64,000 bases of DNA from Deltaproteobacteria bacterium HGW-Deltaproteobacteria-13 (GCA_002840555.1 PHBJ01000002.1:62001-126000), one strand, 5' to 3'; shown: positions 1-7,760, counted from the stretch's first letter. The notes: generated by a model from the sequence alone, not told the origin. Translations and numbers: made by a program.

Positions 1-547
1 TTTCGATATACCTGTAGTCCTGCATCCCTATGTATTTCACCTCAATTGCATAAGAGACTTGTTCCGGAGAAGTCGCCTCAATATCGAACTTGCCACCTAA
101 TGCCTCAAGGTTATTGATTGTCCAACCGTTATCTGCAAGCCAGGAAGCAATCATAATCTCGATGAGTTTTCCTTTAAATATTCTTGCTTCTTGGTGTCGC
201 TTTAATTTTTCGTTTGCAAATATCCATTTTTCAACAAGATCCGTCCTATAATGACTCTTAAGGTTTCTTGCCGGCGCTGATCCGTTAAGAAGGTAACGAT
301 GAATAGGAAGTGTCATCCGCTTGAGAAAGCCGTTCCTAAATGCTCCTAGGACAATGGACTCGTGGTTGATTGGTCTGGAAGTAGTCGAGATTACCCTTCG
401 GAAGTTTTCCCATATGGTATCAGGTACTATAATATCCCTCAGAACTGGACATGTCCCTCGTAAGTATGCAAATTCTTCCAAGAGGTCATTCTTGTCTGAA
501 ACATTGAATGACTGGCACAAACATTGAGTACATTCCACAGTTAACAT
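1..547 (-). CDS. Partial protein with PD-(D/E)XK-like nuclease signature
   Basis: An open frame runs without a stop from an ATG at 547 to the window edge, giving 182 residues and continuing outside. The N-terminus is cysteine-rich (C6, C9, C11, C33). Near the cut end the protein shows E130, then D155 in the short run FDIEA, then E169-V-K171 in AIEVKYIG. That E...D...ExK spacing with hydrophobic strands around it is the layout of PD-(D/E)XK nuclease folds such as restriction or repair endonucleases. I do not recognise a specific family. No strong ribosome-binding site precedes the ATG, so the start is tentative. It is separated from hemL by about 110 AT-rich bases. An alternative reading is a non-catalytic protein with a chance motif, because the rest of the fold is not visible. 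Confidence 0.6.
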   Translation of the reverse strand, partial: MLTVECTQCLCQSFNVSDKNDLLEEFAYLRGTCPVLRDIIVPDTIWENFRRVISTTSRPINHESIVLGAFRNGFLKRMTLPIHRYLLNGSAPARNLKSHYRTDLVEKWIFANEKLKRHQEARIFKGKLIEIMIASWLADNGWTINNLEALGGKFDIEATSPEQVSYAIEVKYIGMQDYRYIE

Positions 548-656
548 ACCTAATACATATTTCAGAAAAAATAGAATTATTAATTTAATTTATCTTTGAA
601 CGAAATAGATTTACCTAAAATAATAATTGTCAATAAATTCTTTTTAAATGTGCCGG

Positions 657-1940
657 TCACAGATTTTTCAATGTTTTTGAGCAGGCATCAATTGTCTGAT
701 CGATATCGGCATTCGTATGGGCGAAAGAAATAAAAACGGACTCAAATTGTGAAGGCGCCAGCCAGACGCCTTTTTTCAACATCGCCTGGAAGAAGCGGGC
801 AAAAAGAGCCGTATCTGATTTTTTTGCAGTTTTTAAATCATAAACGGGGCCTTGTTGAAAAAATATCGTGAACATGGAACCACAGCGGTTGATACAAACA
901 GGGATACCTTTTTCAGAAAATAATTTTTCCATTTCGCTGCAAAGACGTTCAGTTTTTTTGTCCAATAGAGCGAATGAATTTATTTTTGATTTAATGATAT
1001 TGAGTGTCGTTAATCCCGCGCTCATCGCCAGGGGGTTACCGGAGAGCGTCCCCGCCTGATAAATATCTCCCGCGGGGGCAAGTTTTTCCATGATTTCTTT
1101 TTTACCGCCAATGGCTCCCACGGGCATTCCTCCACCTATTATTTTGCCTAAACAGGTTAAATCAGGTTTGATTCCGATTAAATTCTGATAGCCGCCGAAG
1201 GTAAAACGAAATCCGGTAATCACTTCGTCAAAGATTAACAGGATGCCGTTTTTAGCCGTGAGTTCTCTGAGCTTTTCCAGAAATCCCTTCTGCGGCGGAA
1301 CAACCCCCATATTACCCGCTACCGGTTCAACGATAATAGCCGCCAGGTTTGAGCCATGCGTATCGATTGCTTTTTCCAGGGCGCTAATATCGTTATACGG
1401 TAAACTCAGCGTTAGCCGGGCAAGCTCTTTCGGAACTCCCGGGGAATCAGGGATCCCCAGTGTTGCGACGCCTGATCCGGCTTTGATTAATAGTGAATCG
1501 GAATGTCCATGGTAACAGCCGTCAAATTTGGCGATCATATTTCTTCCGGTAAAACCGCGCGCCAGGCGAATGGCCGTCATGGTTGCTTCAGTGCCGGAGG
1601 ATGTCAATCGTACAAGTTGTATGGATGGAATGGCCTCCGTTATTAATTTTGCCATTTGTGTTTCGGCTTGCGTCGGCGCGCCGAAACTGGTTCCTTTTTT
1701 AGCGGTATTGCAAATCGCCGCGGTTACTTTCGCCGGAGCGTGTCCCAGAATCATGGGGCCCCACGAGAGAACGTAATCAATATATTCTTTACCGGAAACA
1801 TCGTAAATTTTGCTGCCTTGAGCACGGTCCACAAAGACGGGGTTGCCGCCGACCGCCCTCCAGGCGCGAACGGGAGAGTTGACACCGCCGGAAATAACAC
1901 GGCGCGCTTTGATAAAACAATCTGAACGGGTTTTATTCAT
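657..1940 (-). CDS. hemL: Glutamate-1-semialdehyde 2,1-aminomutase
   Basis: Converts glutamate-1-semialdehyde to 5-aminolevulinate, the last step of the C5 route into tetrapyrroles, in the cytoplasm with PLP as cofactor. The 427-residue length is normal for HemL. Visible family marks are the substrate-gate segment NSPVRAW near residue 21, SSGTEA at 114-119 for phosphate binding, the Asp of FDEV at 238 and the PLP lysine K266 in LGKIIGGG. The ATG overlaps the stop of the upstream siroheme-decarboxylase-like gene by four bases, so the two are translationally coupled and co-transcribed. The context fits haem or siroheme supply in an anaerobe. The family assignment is secure; only class-III aminotransferase relatives could be confused with it, and the motif set argues against that. 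Confidence 0.96.
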   Translation of the reverse strand: MNKTRSDCFIKARRVISGGVNSPVRAWRAVGGNPVFVDRAQGSKIYDVSGKEYIDYVLSWGPMILGHAPAKVTAAICNTAKKGTSFGAPTQAETQMAKLITEAIPSIQLVRLTSSGTEATMTAIRLARGFTGRNMIAKFDGCYHGHSDSLLIKAGSGVATLGIPDSPGVPKELARLTLSLPYNDISALEKAIDTHGSNLAAIIVEPVAGNMGVVPPQKGFLEKLRELTAKNGILLIFDEVITGFRFTFGGYQNLIGIKPDLTCLGKIIGGGMPVGAIGGKKEIMEKLAPAGDIYQAGTLSGNPLAMSAGLTTLNIIKSKINSFALLDKKTERLCSEMEKLFSEKGIPVCINRCGSMFTIFFQQGPVYDLKTAKKSDTALFARFFQAMLKKGVWLAPSQFESVFISFAHTNADIDQTIDACSKTLKNL

Positions 1941-2407
1941 TTGAAATACTCCGGTGATGCTTTTTTATATTCTTGAACACTTTCCAATATCAGGTAATCA
2001 TTCATACCGGCGGCGGTTGCCATTTCATTGATGAATGAAGAAATTTTTTTATCATTGGAATGAAGCATGGTAAAAATATTGTATTTATTTTCAAAAGCCG
2101 GTTTCCTTTCGTAGCAGTGCGAAATAAAAGGAAAGGAGGCGAACAGGTTTCCTGTTTCCTGAATTTGCTTTGCGGGAACGGACCACACCACCAGCGCGTT
2201 TTTTTTATATCCCGCTTTTTGATGACGAAGGATGGCTGCAAATTTCCGGATGAAACCTTTTTCCAGGAGTTGTCTTATCGTGCGCAGGACTTCTCCCTGG
2301 GGTAATCCGCGGAGAGCGCCTGTTTCTTTAAAAGGAAATTTTGTCACGGCTATATCTTTTTGTATTACACGGGCAACTATTTTCTGCTTTGCTGTTAAAT
2401 TTTCCAT
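1937..2407 (-). CDS. AsnC/Lrp-fold siroheme decarboxylase-like protein (AhbA/AhbB family)
   Basis: This 156-residue protein has an N-terminal winged helix-turn-helix (about residues 5-60) and a C-terminal Lrp-type ligand domain. The stretch IRKFAAILRHQKAGYKK near residue 53, followed by CYERKP and YNIFTMLH, matches the conserved core of AhbA/AhbB. These proteins remove acetate side chains of siroheme to give 12,18-didecarboxysiroheme in the alternative haem pathway of sulfate reducers and archaea. In known systems AhbA and AhbB act as a pair; only one is present here. The four-base overlap with hemL supports a tetrapyrrole role rather than amino-acid regulation. It could instead be a transcriptional regulator of haem synthesis built on the same fold. 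I see no basis for choosing between AhbA and AhbB. Confidence 0.75.
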   Translation of the reverse strand: MENLTAKQKIVARVIQKDIAVTKFPFKETGALRGLPQGEVLRTIRQLLEKGFIRKFAAILRHQKAGYKKNALVVWSVPAKQIQETGNLFASFPFISHCYERKPAFENKYNIFTMLHSNDKKISSFINEMATAAGMNDYLILESVQEYKKASPEYFK

Positions 2408-2413
2408 CTATAA

Positions 2414-2442
2414 ATTTTATCCCGCATAAAAAATAAAATCAA
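2414..2442 (-). promoter_or_regulatory. Sigma-70-type promoter for ahb-like/hemL operon
   Basis: On the minus strand a TTGATT box (2442-2437) is followed after 17 bases by TAAAAT (2419-2414). Only six bases separate the -10 box from the ATG at 2407, so the transcript would begin at or next to the start codon and be essentially leaderless. This is prediction from sequence only. Confidence 0.4.
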
Positions 2443-2469
2443 GTTATTGGTTGCTGTTGAAAATATTTC

Positions 2470-2498
2470 TTGACAATTGTTTTGATAATCGTTTAAAA
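2470..2498 (+). promoter_or_regulatory. Candidate promoter for atpE
   Basis: TTGACA at 2470-2475 is followed after 17 bases by TTAAAA at 2493-2498. It lies about 115 bases ahead of atpE and diverges from the hemL operon promoter. The -35 box is perfect and the -10 box weak. Confidence 0.35.
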
Positions 2499-2612
2499 GT
2501 GACTACAAGTCACCAAACGTTAAAATTTAAAGAAAGGAGGTTGAAAAAAATCGGACGATTGACGTTTGAGGATTTGAAATCTATTACAACAACTATTTTA
2601 AGGAGAATTTAA

Positions 2613-2987
2613 ATGAAAAAGAGTTTGATTTATTCAGTGCTGGCGATGGTATTGGTTATTGTTTCTGCTCCCTTTGTTTTTGCGGCTCCCGAAGCGGCTC
2701 AGGCTGCAGCGGCAGGTGTCGATTACACTAAGGCCATTGTCGTTGGTTGCGGATTGCTCGGCGCAGGTTTTGCGATGGGATTCGGCGCAATCGGTGCTGG
2801 TTTAGGTCTTGGACAGGCAACAAGCGGCGCCAGTAATGCAGTGGGCAGAAATCCGGAAGCACAGGGCAAAGTCATGTTAACCATGATGGTCGGTATGGCT
2901 ATGACTGAATCAGTCGCAATTTACGCGCTGGTTATTTCTTTGATCATGCTTTATGCCAATCCTTTAGTAAAACTGATTGGTCTATAA
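2613..2987 (+). CDS. atpE: F0F1 ATP synthase subunit c
   Basis: Forms the rotating c-ring that couples ion flow through the membrane to ATP synthesis. The 124-residue protein carries an N-terminal extension that looks like a cleavable signal peptide (MKKSLIYS to VFAAPEAA), then the two-helix hairpin of subunit c. The polar loop reads RNPEAQG (R79), and the ion-binding carboxylate is E99 in TESVAIY. The E-S-x3-Y half of the sodium signature is present (E99, S100, Y104). Counting back from the loop arginine, the position of the sodium-ligand glutamine is L66; the nearby Q68 is two residues off. Proton coupling is therefore at least as likely. A good AAGGAG site precedes the ATG. The gene stands alone: no other ATP synthase gene lies beside it, and a terminator follows. 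Confidence 0.95.
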   Translation: MKKSLIYSVLAMVLVIVSAPFVFAAPEAAQAAAAGVDYTKAIVVGCGLLGAGFAMGFGAIGAGLGLGQATSGASNAVGRNPEAQGKVMLTMMVGMAMTESVAIYALVISLIMLYANPLVKLIGL

Positions 2988-3010
2988 GAAGCAACTAGGT
3001 ATTTTATTAA

Positions 3011-3055
3011 AGGGAGAAGAAGCAAATAACAATGGACTTCTTCTCCCTTTTTTTA
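3011..3055 (+). terminator. Rho-independent terminator after atpE
   Basis: AGGGAGAAGAAG (3011-3022) pairs perfectly with CTTCTTCTCCCT (3037-3048) around a 14-base loop, followed by a run of T. It ends the monocistronic atpE transcript. Confidence 0.9.
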
Positions 3056-3158
3056 TTTGTGAAACTCAAGTTAGGAAGGTAAAACCCGGCGCATCCTGAG
3101 CGCTTTCAAGCCTGAAATATGCATCAACCCCGCAAGGTCAACATCGTTGGTTCCGTAA

Positions 3159-3566
3159 TTATTCATCCGTAAAAACTTTGCCACGTAAAACTTTTGTTTC
3201 CGCACGCTGATGTTTGGCGGCAAGAATTTTTTCTTTTGCTCTTTTGCTGCGTTTTCTTTTTTGACGGCGAATTTTTTCCAGTTCTTCTTTTTCTGCGGCG
3301 ATAAAACCTTTTTGCTGTTTTTCGATCTTATCCAGCAGCAGTCTTTGGGCTAAAAACCGATTCAGTGATTGCGATCTTTCCCTCTGACATTTTACGGAAA
3401 GCCCCGTAGGCAGGTGAACAAGATAAACACAGGAAGAGCTTTTATTAACTTTTTGTCCTCCGGGGCCGGAGGAACGGATAAAGGATTCTTCAAATTCGTC
3501 TTCCGCCACTCTCAACTCGATCATTCTGGCGGCGAGATCTTTTTCTTTCTCAGCGGAAACAGGCAT
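3159..3566 (-). CDS. GGQ-domain peptidyl-tRNA hydrolase, ArfB/YaeJ-like release factor
   Basis: A 135-residue protein with only the catalytic domain of class-I release factors. G36-G37-Q38 in RSSGPGGQKVNKS is the motif that hydrolyses the peptidyl-tRNA ester. The codon-recognition domains of RF1/RF2 are absent. The C-terminus from about residue 95 is strongly basic (RRQKRKRSKRAKEK), as in ArfB, whose tail enters the empty mRNA channel of stalled ribosomes. The expected role is rescue of non-stop ribosomes in the cytoplasm. It ends a minus-strand run starting at the kor genes, 17 bases downstream of the ACT protein gene. Some deltaproteobacterial relatives are annotated only as release-factor-like proteins, and the exact rescue role here is inferred. 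Confidence 0.88.
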   Translation of the reverse strand: MPVSAEKEKDLAARMIELRVAEDEFEESFIRSSGPGGQKVNKSSSCVYLVHLPTGLSVKCQRERSQSLNRFLAQRLLLDKIEKQQKGFIAAEKEELEKIRRQKRKRSKRAKEKILAAKHQRAETKVLRGKVFTDE

Positions 3567-3583
3567 GTTTTTTTTAATGAAGT

Positions 3584-4015
3584 TTACGGGATGGAATAAA
3601 TTTCGTCGCCGATTAAGTGGATCCAGTTCTCCGTGAGAATTTCCCGGGCTTCTTCCAGCTTATCGACGCCAAGAATGACAATGGTTTCTTTTCCGATACG
3701 GTTGATCGTTGTGTAGAGGTAAAGAATATTAATTTCTGCATTGGCCAGCGGTTTCAAAATAGCATTGATGCCGCCCGCGTGAAGAGGGACTTCGGCCGCC
3801 AGCACAGGCGTTACTTCAAAATTGAAATTGAAACTGCTTAAAAGCGCCGCGGCGCGGTCCGGATCATTGACAACCAGACGGACCCGGCTGTCGTGTTCGA
3901 TGCTGGCCGCCGATACCGCTTTGGTACTGATATCTTCAGTATCAAGAATATGGGTTAACTTGGCAAAAGAACCGGGTACATTGCCTAATAAAACGGAAAT
4001 TTGCTTAACAGCCAT
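3584..4015 (-). CDS. Tandem ACT-domain protein
   Basis: The 143-residue protein consists of two ACT-like halves (about 3-68 and 70-140), each with the beta-alpha-beta-beta-alpha-beta hydrophobic rhythm and a start such as VLLGNVPGSFAKLTHIL, typical of ligand-binding ACT domains. No catalytic domain is attached, so it is probably a small-molecule sensor or regulatory subunit, usually for amino acids. It lies 12 bases downstream of the gamma-type subunit of a 2-oxoacid:ferredoxin oxidoreductase and is likely in the same operon. Similar stand-alone ACT proteins occur next to ior/kor and phenylacetate-CoA ligase genes in anaerobes, which hints at sensing of amino or aromatic acids. The ligand cannot be read from the sequence. 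Confidence 0.85.
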   Translation of the reverse strand: MAVKQISVLLGNVPGSFAKLTHILDTEDISTKAVSAASIEHDSRVRLVVNDPDRAAALLSSFNFNFEVTPVLAAEVPLHAGGINAILKPLANAEINILYLYTTINRIGKETIVILGVDKLEEAREILTENWIHLIGDEIYSIP

Positions 4016-4027
4016 AAAGTATCCTTA

Positions 4028-4567
4028 CTAATCCTTAATATAATCAAATCCAACGGCAAATGCTTTGCGGTTTATTTCCGCAAGAGCTTTTTTCCGGCTG
4101 CCCATAATCGTTTCCAGGCACTTGAGATAAATTTCGGGAGAAACGACATCTGATTTTTTAATGAAGGCGCCCATCATGATGATATTGGCGACGCGGCTGT
4201 TGCCGAGTTCCAAAGCCATATCGGCGCAGGGAACACAGATGGTTTTGACATCCTGACGGTTGGGACGCGCATCAATAATGGATGAATTAATAAAAATGGT
4301 CCCTCCTGAAGATACCTTATTTTGAAATGAGAAAAGGGAAGGGGAATTCATCACAATCAGATAGTCCGGCTCCGAGGCAACGGGAGACGCAATTTCCTCA
4401 TCGCCTACCGCTACGGTGCAATTGGCTGTGCCTCCTCTCATTTCCGCGCCGTAAGCGGGAAGATAAGTGACATGATAGCCTTTGTTCATTGCGCTGTTGG
4501 CCAGACTGATGCCCATCATTAAGACGCCCTGGCCGCCGAATCCGGAAAAAATTGTTTTAACAATCAT
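4028..4567 (-). CDS. korC: 2-oxoacid:ferredoxin oxidoreductase, gamma subunit
   Basis: The 179-residue gamma subunit begins with the typical FSGFGGQGVLMMG segment, followed by ERGG-like GAEMRGGTANC near residue 43, as in KorC/VorC/PorC. Together with the alpha and beta subunits it forms the enzyme that decarboxylates a 2-oxoacid oxidatively to the acyl-CoA while reducing ferredoxin, reversible in reductive carbon metabolism. The gene overlaps the end of the beta-subunit gene by four bases, so the subunits are coupled. Substrate (2-oxoglutarate or a branched-chain 2-oxoacid) cannot be fixed from sequence alone; the four-subunit arrangement with a small ferredoxin suggests 2-oxoglutarate or 2-oxoisovalerate types. 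Confidence 0.9.
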   Translation of the reverse strand: MIVKTIFSGFGGQGVLMMGISLANSAMNKGYHVTYLPAYGAEMRGGTANCTVAVGDEEIASPVASEPDYLIVMNSPSLFSFQNKVSSGGTIFINSSIIDARPNRQDVKTICVPCADMALELGNSRVANIIMMGAFIKKSDVVSPEIYLKCLETIMGSRKKALAEINRKAFAVGFDYIKD

Positions 4568-5334
4568 GATTCGGCCTCCGCAGTTTTCCTGGCAGCGATA
4601 TTATCTTTAAAAACGCCGGGAGGAAATTCTTTGCTCATGACTTCATCGATCCATTTACAGGAATCGACAGCCGACATTTTCCAGTTGGTGGGACATAAAG
4701 AAAGAATTTCCACCAGGGAAAACCCCAGTCCGTCAATCTGGCATTGAAAAGCTTTTTTGATGGCTTTTTTTGTTTTATTCACGCCGGCCGGAGAGCTTAC
4801 AGAACACCGCTCCACGTAGGTAGAGCCCCGTAATTGAGAAAATATCTCGCTGACTTTTACGGGATACCCGTCCAACTCCTGTTTACGGCCGCCGGGACTG
4901 GTGGTCGTTTTTTGATTTAACATGGTTGTCGGGGCCATTTGCCCGCCGGTCATACCATAGACGGCGTTGTTGATAAAGATGACGGTAATATTTTCACCAC
5001 GGTTGGCGGCATGGAAACTCTCGGCGATGCCGATAGCGGCGAGATCCCCGTCACCCTGATAAGAAAAAACAACACGGTCGGGAAGGGAACGCTTGATCGC
5101 GGAGGCCATGGCCGGACCGCGTCCATGAGGCGCTTCGATCATATCCACGTCAAAATAATTATAGGCCAGAACAGCGCATCCTGCAGGGGGTACGCCGATC
5201 GTAATGCCTCTGATACCCATTTCGTCAATGACTTCAGCGACAAGCCGATGGACAATGCTGTGACCGCAGCCCGGACAATAATGGTAGATATTTTCTTTTA
5301 AGCTCTGAGGATGTTTAAAAACTATCTTGGACAT
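4564..5334 (-). CDS. korB: 2-oxoacid:ferredoxin oxidoreductase, beta (TPP) subunit
   Basis: This 256-residue subunit binds thiamine diphosphate. It shows CPGCGH near residue 20 (iron-sulfur/TPP region of this family), the TPP-magnesium motif GDGDLAAIG ending in INN about 30 residues later, and VYGMTGGQMAPTT. The reaction is CoA-dependent oxidative decarboxylation of a 2-oxoacid with electrons passed to ferredoxin. It sits between the alpha and gamma genes in the order alpha, beta, gamma on the minus strand, 35 bases after alpha and overlapping gamma by four. The assignment to the KorB/VorB group is firm; the substrate remains open. Confidence 0.93.
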   Translation of the reverse strand: MSKIVFKHPQSLKENIYHYCPGCGHSIVHRLVAEVIDEMGIRGITIGVPPAGCAVLAYNYFDVDMIEAPHGRGPAMASAIKRSLPDRVVFSYQGDGDLAAIGIAESFHAANRGENITVIFINNAVYGMTGGQMAPTTMLNQKTTTSPGGRKQELDGYPVKVSEIFSQLRGSTYVERCSVSSPAGVNKTKKAIKKAFQCQIDGLGFSLVEILSLCPTNWKMSAVDSCKWIDEVMSKEFPPGVFKDNIAARKTAEAES

Positions 5335-5369
5335 GTATTTTTGATCCTTAAATTACGATCGATAGTTGA

Positions 5370-6428
5370 TCAATCTTTTTTATCGTATATTTTGGCGATG
5401 ACATTGGCCAGTTCCGCCGGGGTCGGCACAGCGCCGCCGGGACGCCCATGGAATTCAATATCGGCATACCCCTGCAAGGCCAGTCGAACATCTTCAAGCA
5501 TCTGGCCGGTGCTCATTTCAAAAACAAGAAAATTCTTAACTTTTGCCGACAATGCCCGCAATTTCAATTCAGGGAAAGGCCAAAGGGTGATCGGACGGAA
5601 AAGGCCGACTTTCATGCCCTGATCACGTAATCTTTTAATAGCGCCCTTGGCAATACGAGCTGCCGTTCCATAAGCAACAATGACCATATCCGCGTCATCG
5701 ATTCGATGTTCTTCAAAACGGGTTTCATTTTTTGTGATAACTTCATACTTGCGGGCTAATTTCCAATTATGTGCTTCGCTGTCAATCGGATCGAGAAGAA
5801 GTCCGCGAATAAATTTGCTTTTACCCGTGCCCGCGCCACGGAGCATAAATTTTTCACTGTACTGGCGTGGCTTCGGTTTTTTAAAGATTACCGGCTCCAT
5901 CATTTGCCCCATCATGCCGTCGGCAAGAATCATCGCCGGCGTCCGGTATTTATCCGCCAGATCAAAGGCGGTCATTGTCAAGTCAGCCAGTTCCTGGCCG
6001 CTTGCTGGTGCTAAAACAATTGTTCTGTAGTCGCCGTGACCTCCGCCGCGAGTCGCTTGAAAATAATCTCCCTGAGAAGGCCTGATATTGCCCAATCCCG
6101 GACCACCGCGCATGATGTTCACAATAATACCGGGAAGTTCGCAGGCGGCCATGGAGGAAATACCTTCCTGCTTTAAAGAGATACCGGGGCTGGATGAAGA
6201 AGTCATAACCCTTAAACCGGCGGCACTGGCTCCGGCAATCATATTAATGGCGGCGATTTCGCTTTCCGACTGAATGAATACCCCGCCTTCTTCATTGCGA
6301 ATGTGTTCCGCCATATATTCAGTCAGTTCGTTCTGGGGAGTGATCGGATAACCGGCGTAAAAACGGCATCCGGCGCGGATTGCCGCCTCGCCAATTATAT
6401 TATTTCCCGACATTAATACTCTATTCAC
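5370..6428 (-). CDS. korA: 2-oxoacid:ferredoxin oxidoreductase, alpha subunit
   Basis: The 352-residue alpha subunit carries the pyrimidine-binding domain: FYAGYPITPQNEL near residue 25 and the SESEIAAINM helix that includes the glutamate used for TPP activation. A C-terminal transketolase-like domain follows (VIVAYGTAARIAKGAI). The start is a GTG at 6428; an in-frame ATG at 6413 directly before SGNN is equally possible. In most relatives a small 2[4Fe-4S] ferredoxin gene lies directly upstream; here it is at 7436-7651, and an opposite-strand zinc-ribbon gene lies between them. IorA-type proteins start similarly but are much longer, so the kor/vor class is preferred. Confidence 0.92.
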   Translation of the reverse strand: MNRVLMSGNNIIGEAAIRAGCRFYAGYPITPQNELTEYMAEHIRNEEGGVFIQSESEIAAINMIAGASAAGLRVMTSSSSPGISLKQEGISSMAACELPGIIVNIMRGGPGLGNIRPSQGDYFQATRGGGHGDYRTIVLAPASGQELADLTMTAFDLADKYRTPAMILADGMMGQMMEPVIFKKPKPRQYSEKFMLRGAGTGKSKFIRGLLLDPIDSEAHNWKLARKYEVITKNETRFEEHRIDDADMVIVAYGTAARIAKGAIKRLRDQGMKVGLFRPITLWPFPELKLRALSAKVKNFLVFEMSTGQMLEDVRLALQGYADIEFHGRPGGAVPTPAELANVIAKIYDKKD

Positions 6429-6734
6429 GATAATATATCATCCCTGTAATTTCAATAGCTTATGCTTACAATATGACCACGCTGATAATTTATGAACTAT
6501 TTTAATATCTTCGCCAATCAAAATATGTCCGGGCTTCTATCCTTTATTCCTGCTAATTTCAAGATATTTTTTAAAGACAAGACGAAAATACCGGCATGGA
6601 ATGTCGTTAATTCACAACGGATTTGTGAAATATAATCCGGTCGTCATTTTTATCCTTATTCAGTTTCCGTGGATTTCACATATAAATCGTGATAATCTTA
6701 ACTTGAAAATAACATTGAAAGTTTGATTGCCGGT
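6429..6734. other. 306-bp AT-rich intergenic region between korA and a zinc-ribbon gene
   Basis: No coding frame is convincing here. The only marked structure is an inverted repeat TTCACAA at 6611-6617 and TTGTGAA at 6623-6629 with a five-base centre, which could be an operator or chance. Both flanking genes diverge from this stretch, so their promoters should lie within it. Confidence 0.5.
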
Positions 6735-7292
6735 ATGCCAAACAAAACTGCCTCAAAATATAGTCTTCAGATTTGCAATTATGCCATAGCAAGGGAGTGG
6801 CATCCTACAAAGAACGGGAACCTGACACCCAGGGACGTAACTGTAGGTTCCAATAGAAAAGTATGGTGGTTGTGCTCGATCGGCCATGAATGGACGGCGA
6901 CAGTTAATGACAGGGGACATGGAAATGGCTGTCCCTATTGTTCAAACAGAAAAGCCAGCGATGAAAACAGTCAGCAAACCGTCAGCCCGGCTTGGGTAAA
7001 AGAATCGCCTCCTGCGAAGAATGAAAACCTGACACCCACGAATGTAACAGCAAAACCTGCCGGGAAAGTCATTGATGAAAATAGCCTGCAGGCAGTTAAT
7101 CCCGCACTGGCAAAAGAATGGCATCCTGAAAAGAATGGAGGCCTGACACCGCAAGAAGTGTCCGCACATTCCCATCATCAGGCATGGTGGCAATGTTCGA
7201 AAGGTCACGAATGGAAGGCTACCGTCTCAAGTAGAATGAACGGGCAGGGCTGTTTCTATTGCTCCTATATGCAGAAACGGAAACGTCAATAA
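6735..7292 (+). CDS. Zinc-ribbon repeat protein (DUF4379/zinc-ribbon-like) with a degenerate middle repeat
   Basis: From the ATG at 6735 the product has 185 residues; a TTG four codons earlier is also in frame. It contains a repeated module: about AREWHPTKNGNLTP, then WWLCSIGHEWTATV, then GCPYCSNRK. Copy one (residues about 20-72) and copy three (about 127-180) are complete, each with a C-x2-GH and C-x2-C pair that should hold zinc. Copy two keeps only the NENLTPTNVTA part and lacks the tryptophan-cysteine half. Such modules occur in proteins linked to HNH-type or mobile-element nucleases, but no nuclease motif is seen here. The gene lies on the strand opposite to its neighbours, splitting a ferredoxin gene from korA, which suggests insertion. 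Function unknown; DNA binding is a guess. Confidence 0.75.
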   Translation: MPNKTASKYSLQICNYAIAREWHPTKNGNLTPRDVTVGSNRKVWWLCSIGHEWTATVNDRGHGNGCPYCSNRKASDENSQQTVSPAWVKESPPAKNENLTPTNVTAKPAGKVIDENSLQAVNPALAKEWHPEKNGGLTPQEVSAHSHHQAWWQCSKGHEWKATVSSRMNGQGCFYCSYMQKRKRQ

Positions 7293-7435
7293 ACGGGCAG
7301 ACCGCTGTTGCTTCTATCATGATGAAATGCTTTGTTGGAACCTGAAAAATCTATACTGAAGCAGGGTGAAATGGAGAGCTTTAGTTATTCATTGTATTGA
7401 GAATGATCAAAGCCTTGAATGTGTTATGATAAGGG

Positions 7436-7651
7436 CTATTCGCGATAAACTTCTATAGCGATATCCGGACACATCGTGGCGCAGATGGCGCAGCCGTTGC
7501 ATTCATTTTCTTCATTAACGCATACAGGCCGGTAACCTTGGGCATTATATTCTTTGGACGCTATAATGTGACCTTTGGGGCAAAAATGAATGCAAAGCAG
7601 GCATTCTTTGCAAATTTCTTTTTTAATCTTAATATGTCCCTTCAAAATCAA
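7436..7651 (-). CDS. korD: 2[4Fe-4S] ferredoxin, probable delta subunit of 2-oxoacid oxidoreductase
   Basis: A 71-residue protein with two C-x2-C-x2-C-x3-C-P clusters (CKECLLCIHFCPKG and CNGCAICATMCPD), enough for two [4Fe-4S] centres. It should relay electrons from the TPP centre of the KorABC complex to soluble ferredoxin. Its size and sequence fit KorD/VorD. It lies upstream of korA on the same strand, the usual order, but about 1 kb away because of the interposed zinc-ribbon gene on the other strand. Whether it is still co-transcribed with korABC is unclear. A free ferredoxin for another enzyme is the alternative. Confidence 0.85.
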   Translation of the reverse strand: MILKGHIKIKKEICKECLLCIHFCPKGHIIASKEYNAQGYRPVCVNEENECNGCAICATMCPDIAIEVYRE

Positions 7652-7760
7652 TCCCCGTAATTTTAATTTTATAAGCCATGTGTCAGCGGGCTATCTTGCC
7701 TATAATGATAAGAAAGTCAAGTTTTTTAAAACGAATATTAAATTGATATAGAACAAAAAC

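Noticed and set aside
868-1776. Plus-strand frames inside hemL and similar antisense frames elsewhere
   Set aside because: They lie opposite conserved genes, lack ribosome-binding sites and have no family motifs.
2542-2612. A 23-codon leader frame (TTG start) ending right before atpE
   Set aside because: The AAGGAGG touches the TTG with no spacing, so initiation there is unlikely; the composition does not resemble a known leader peptide.
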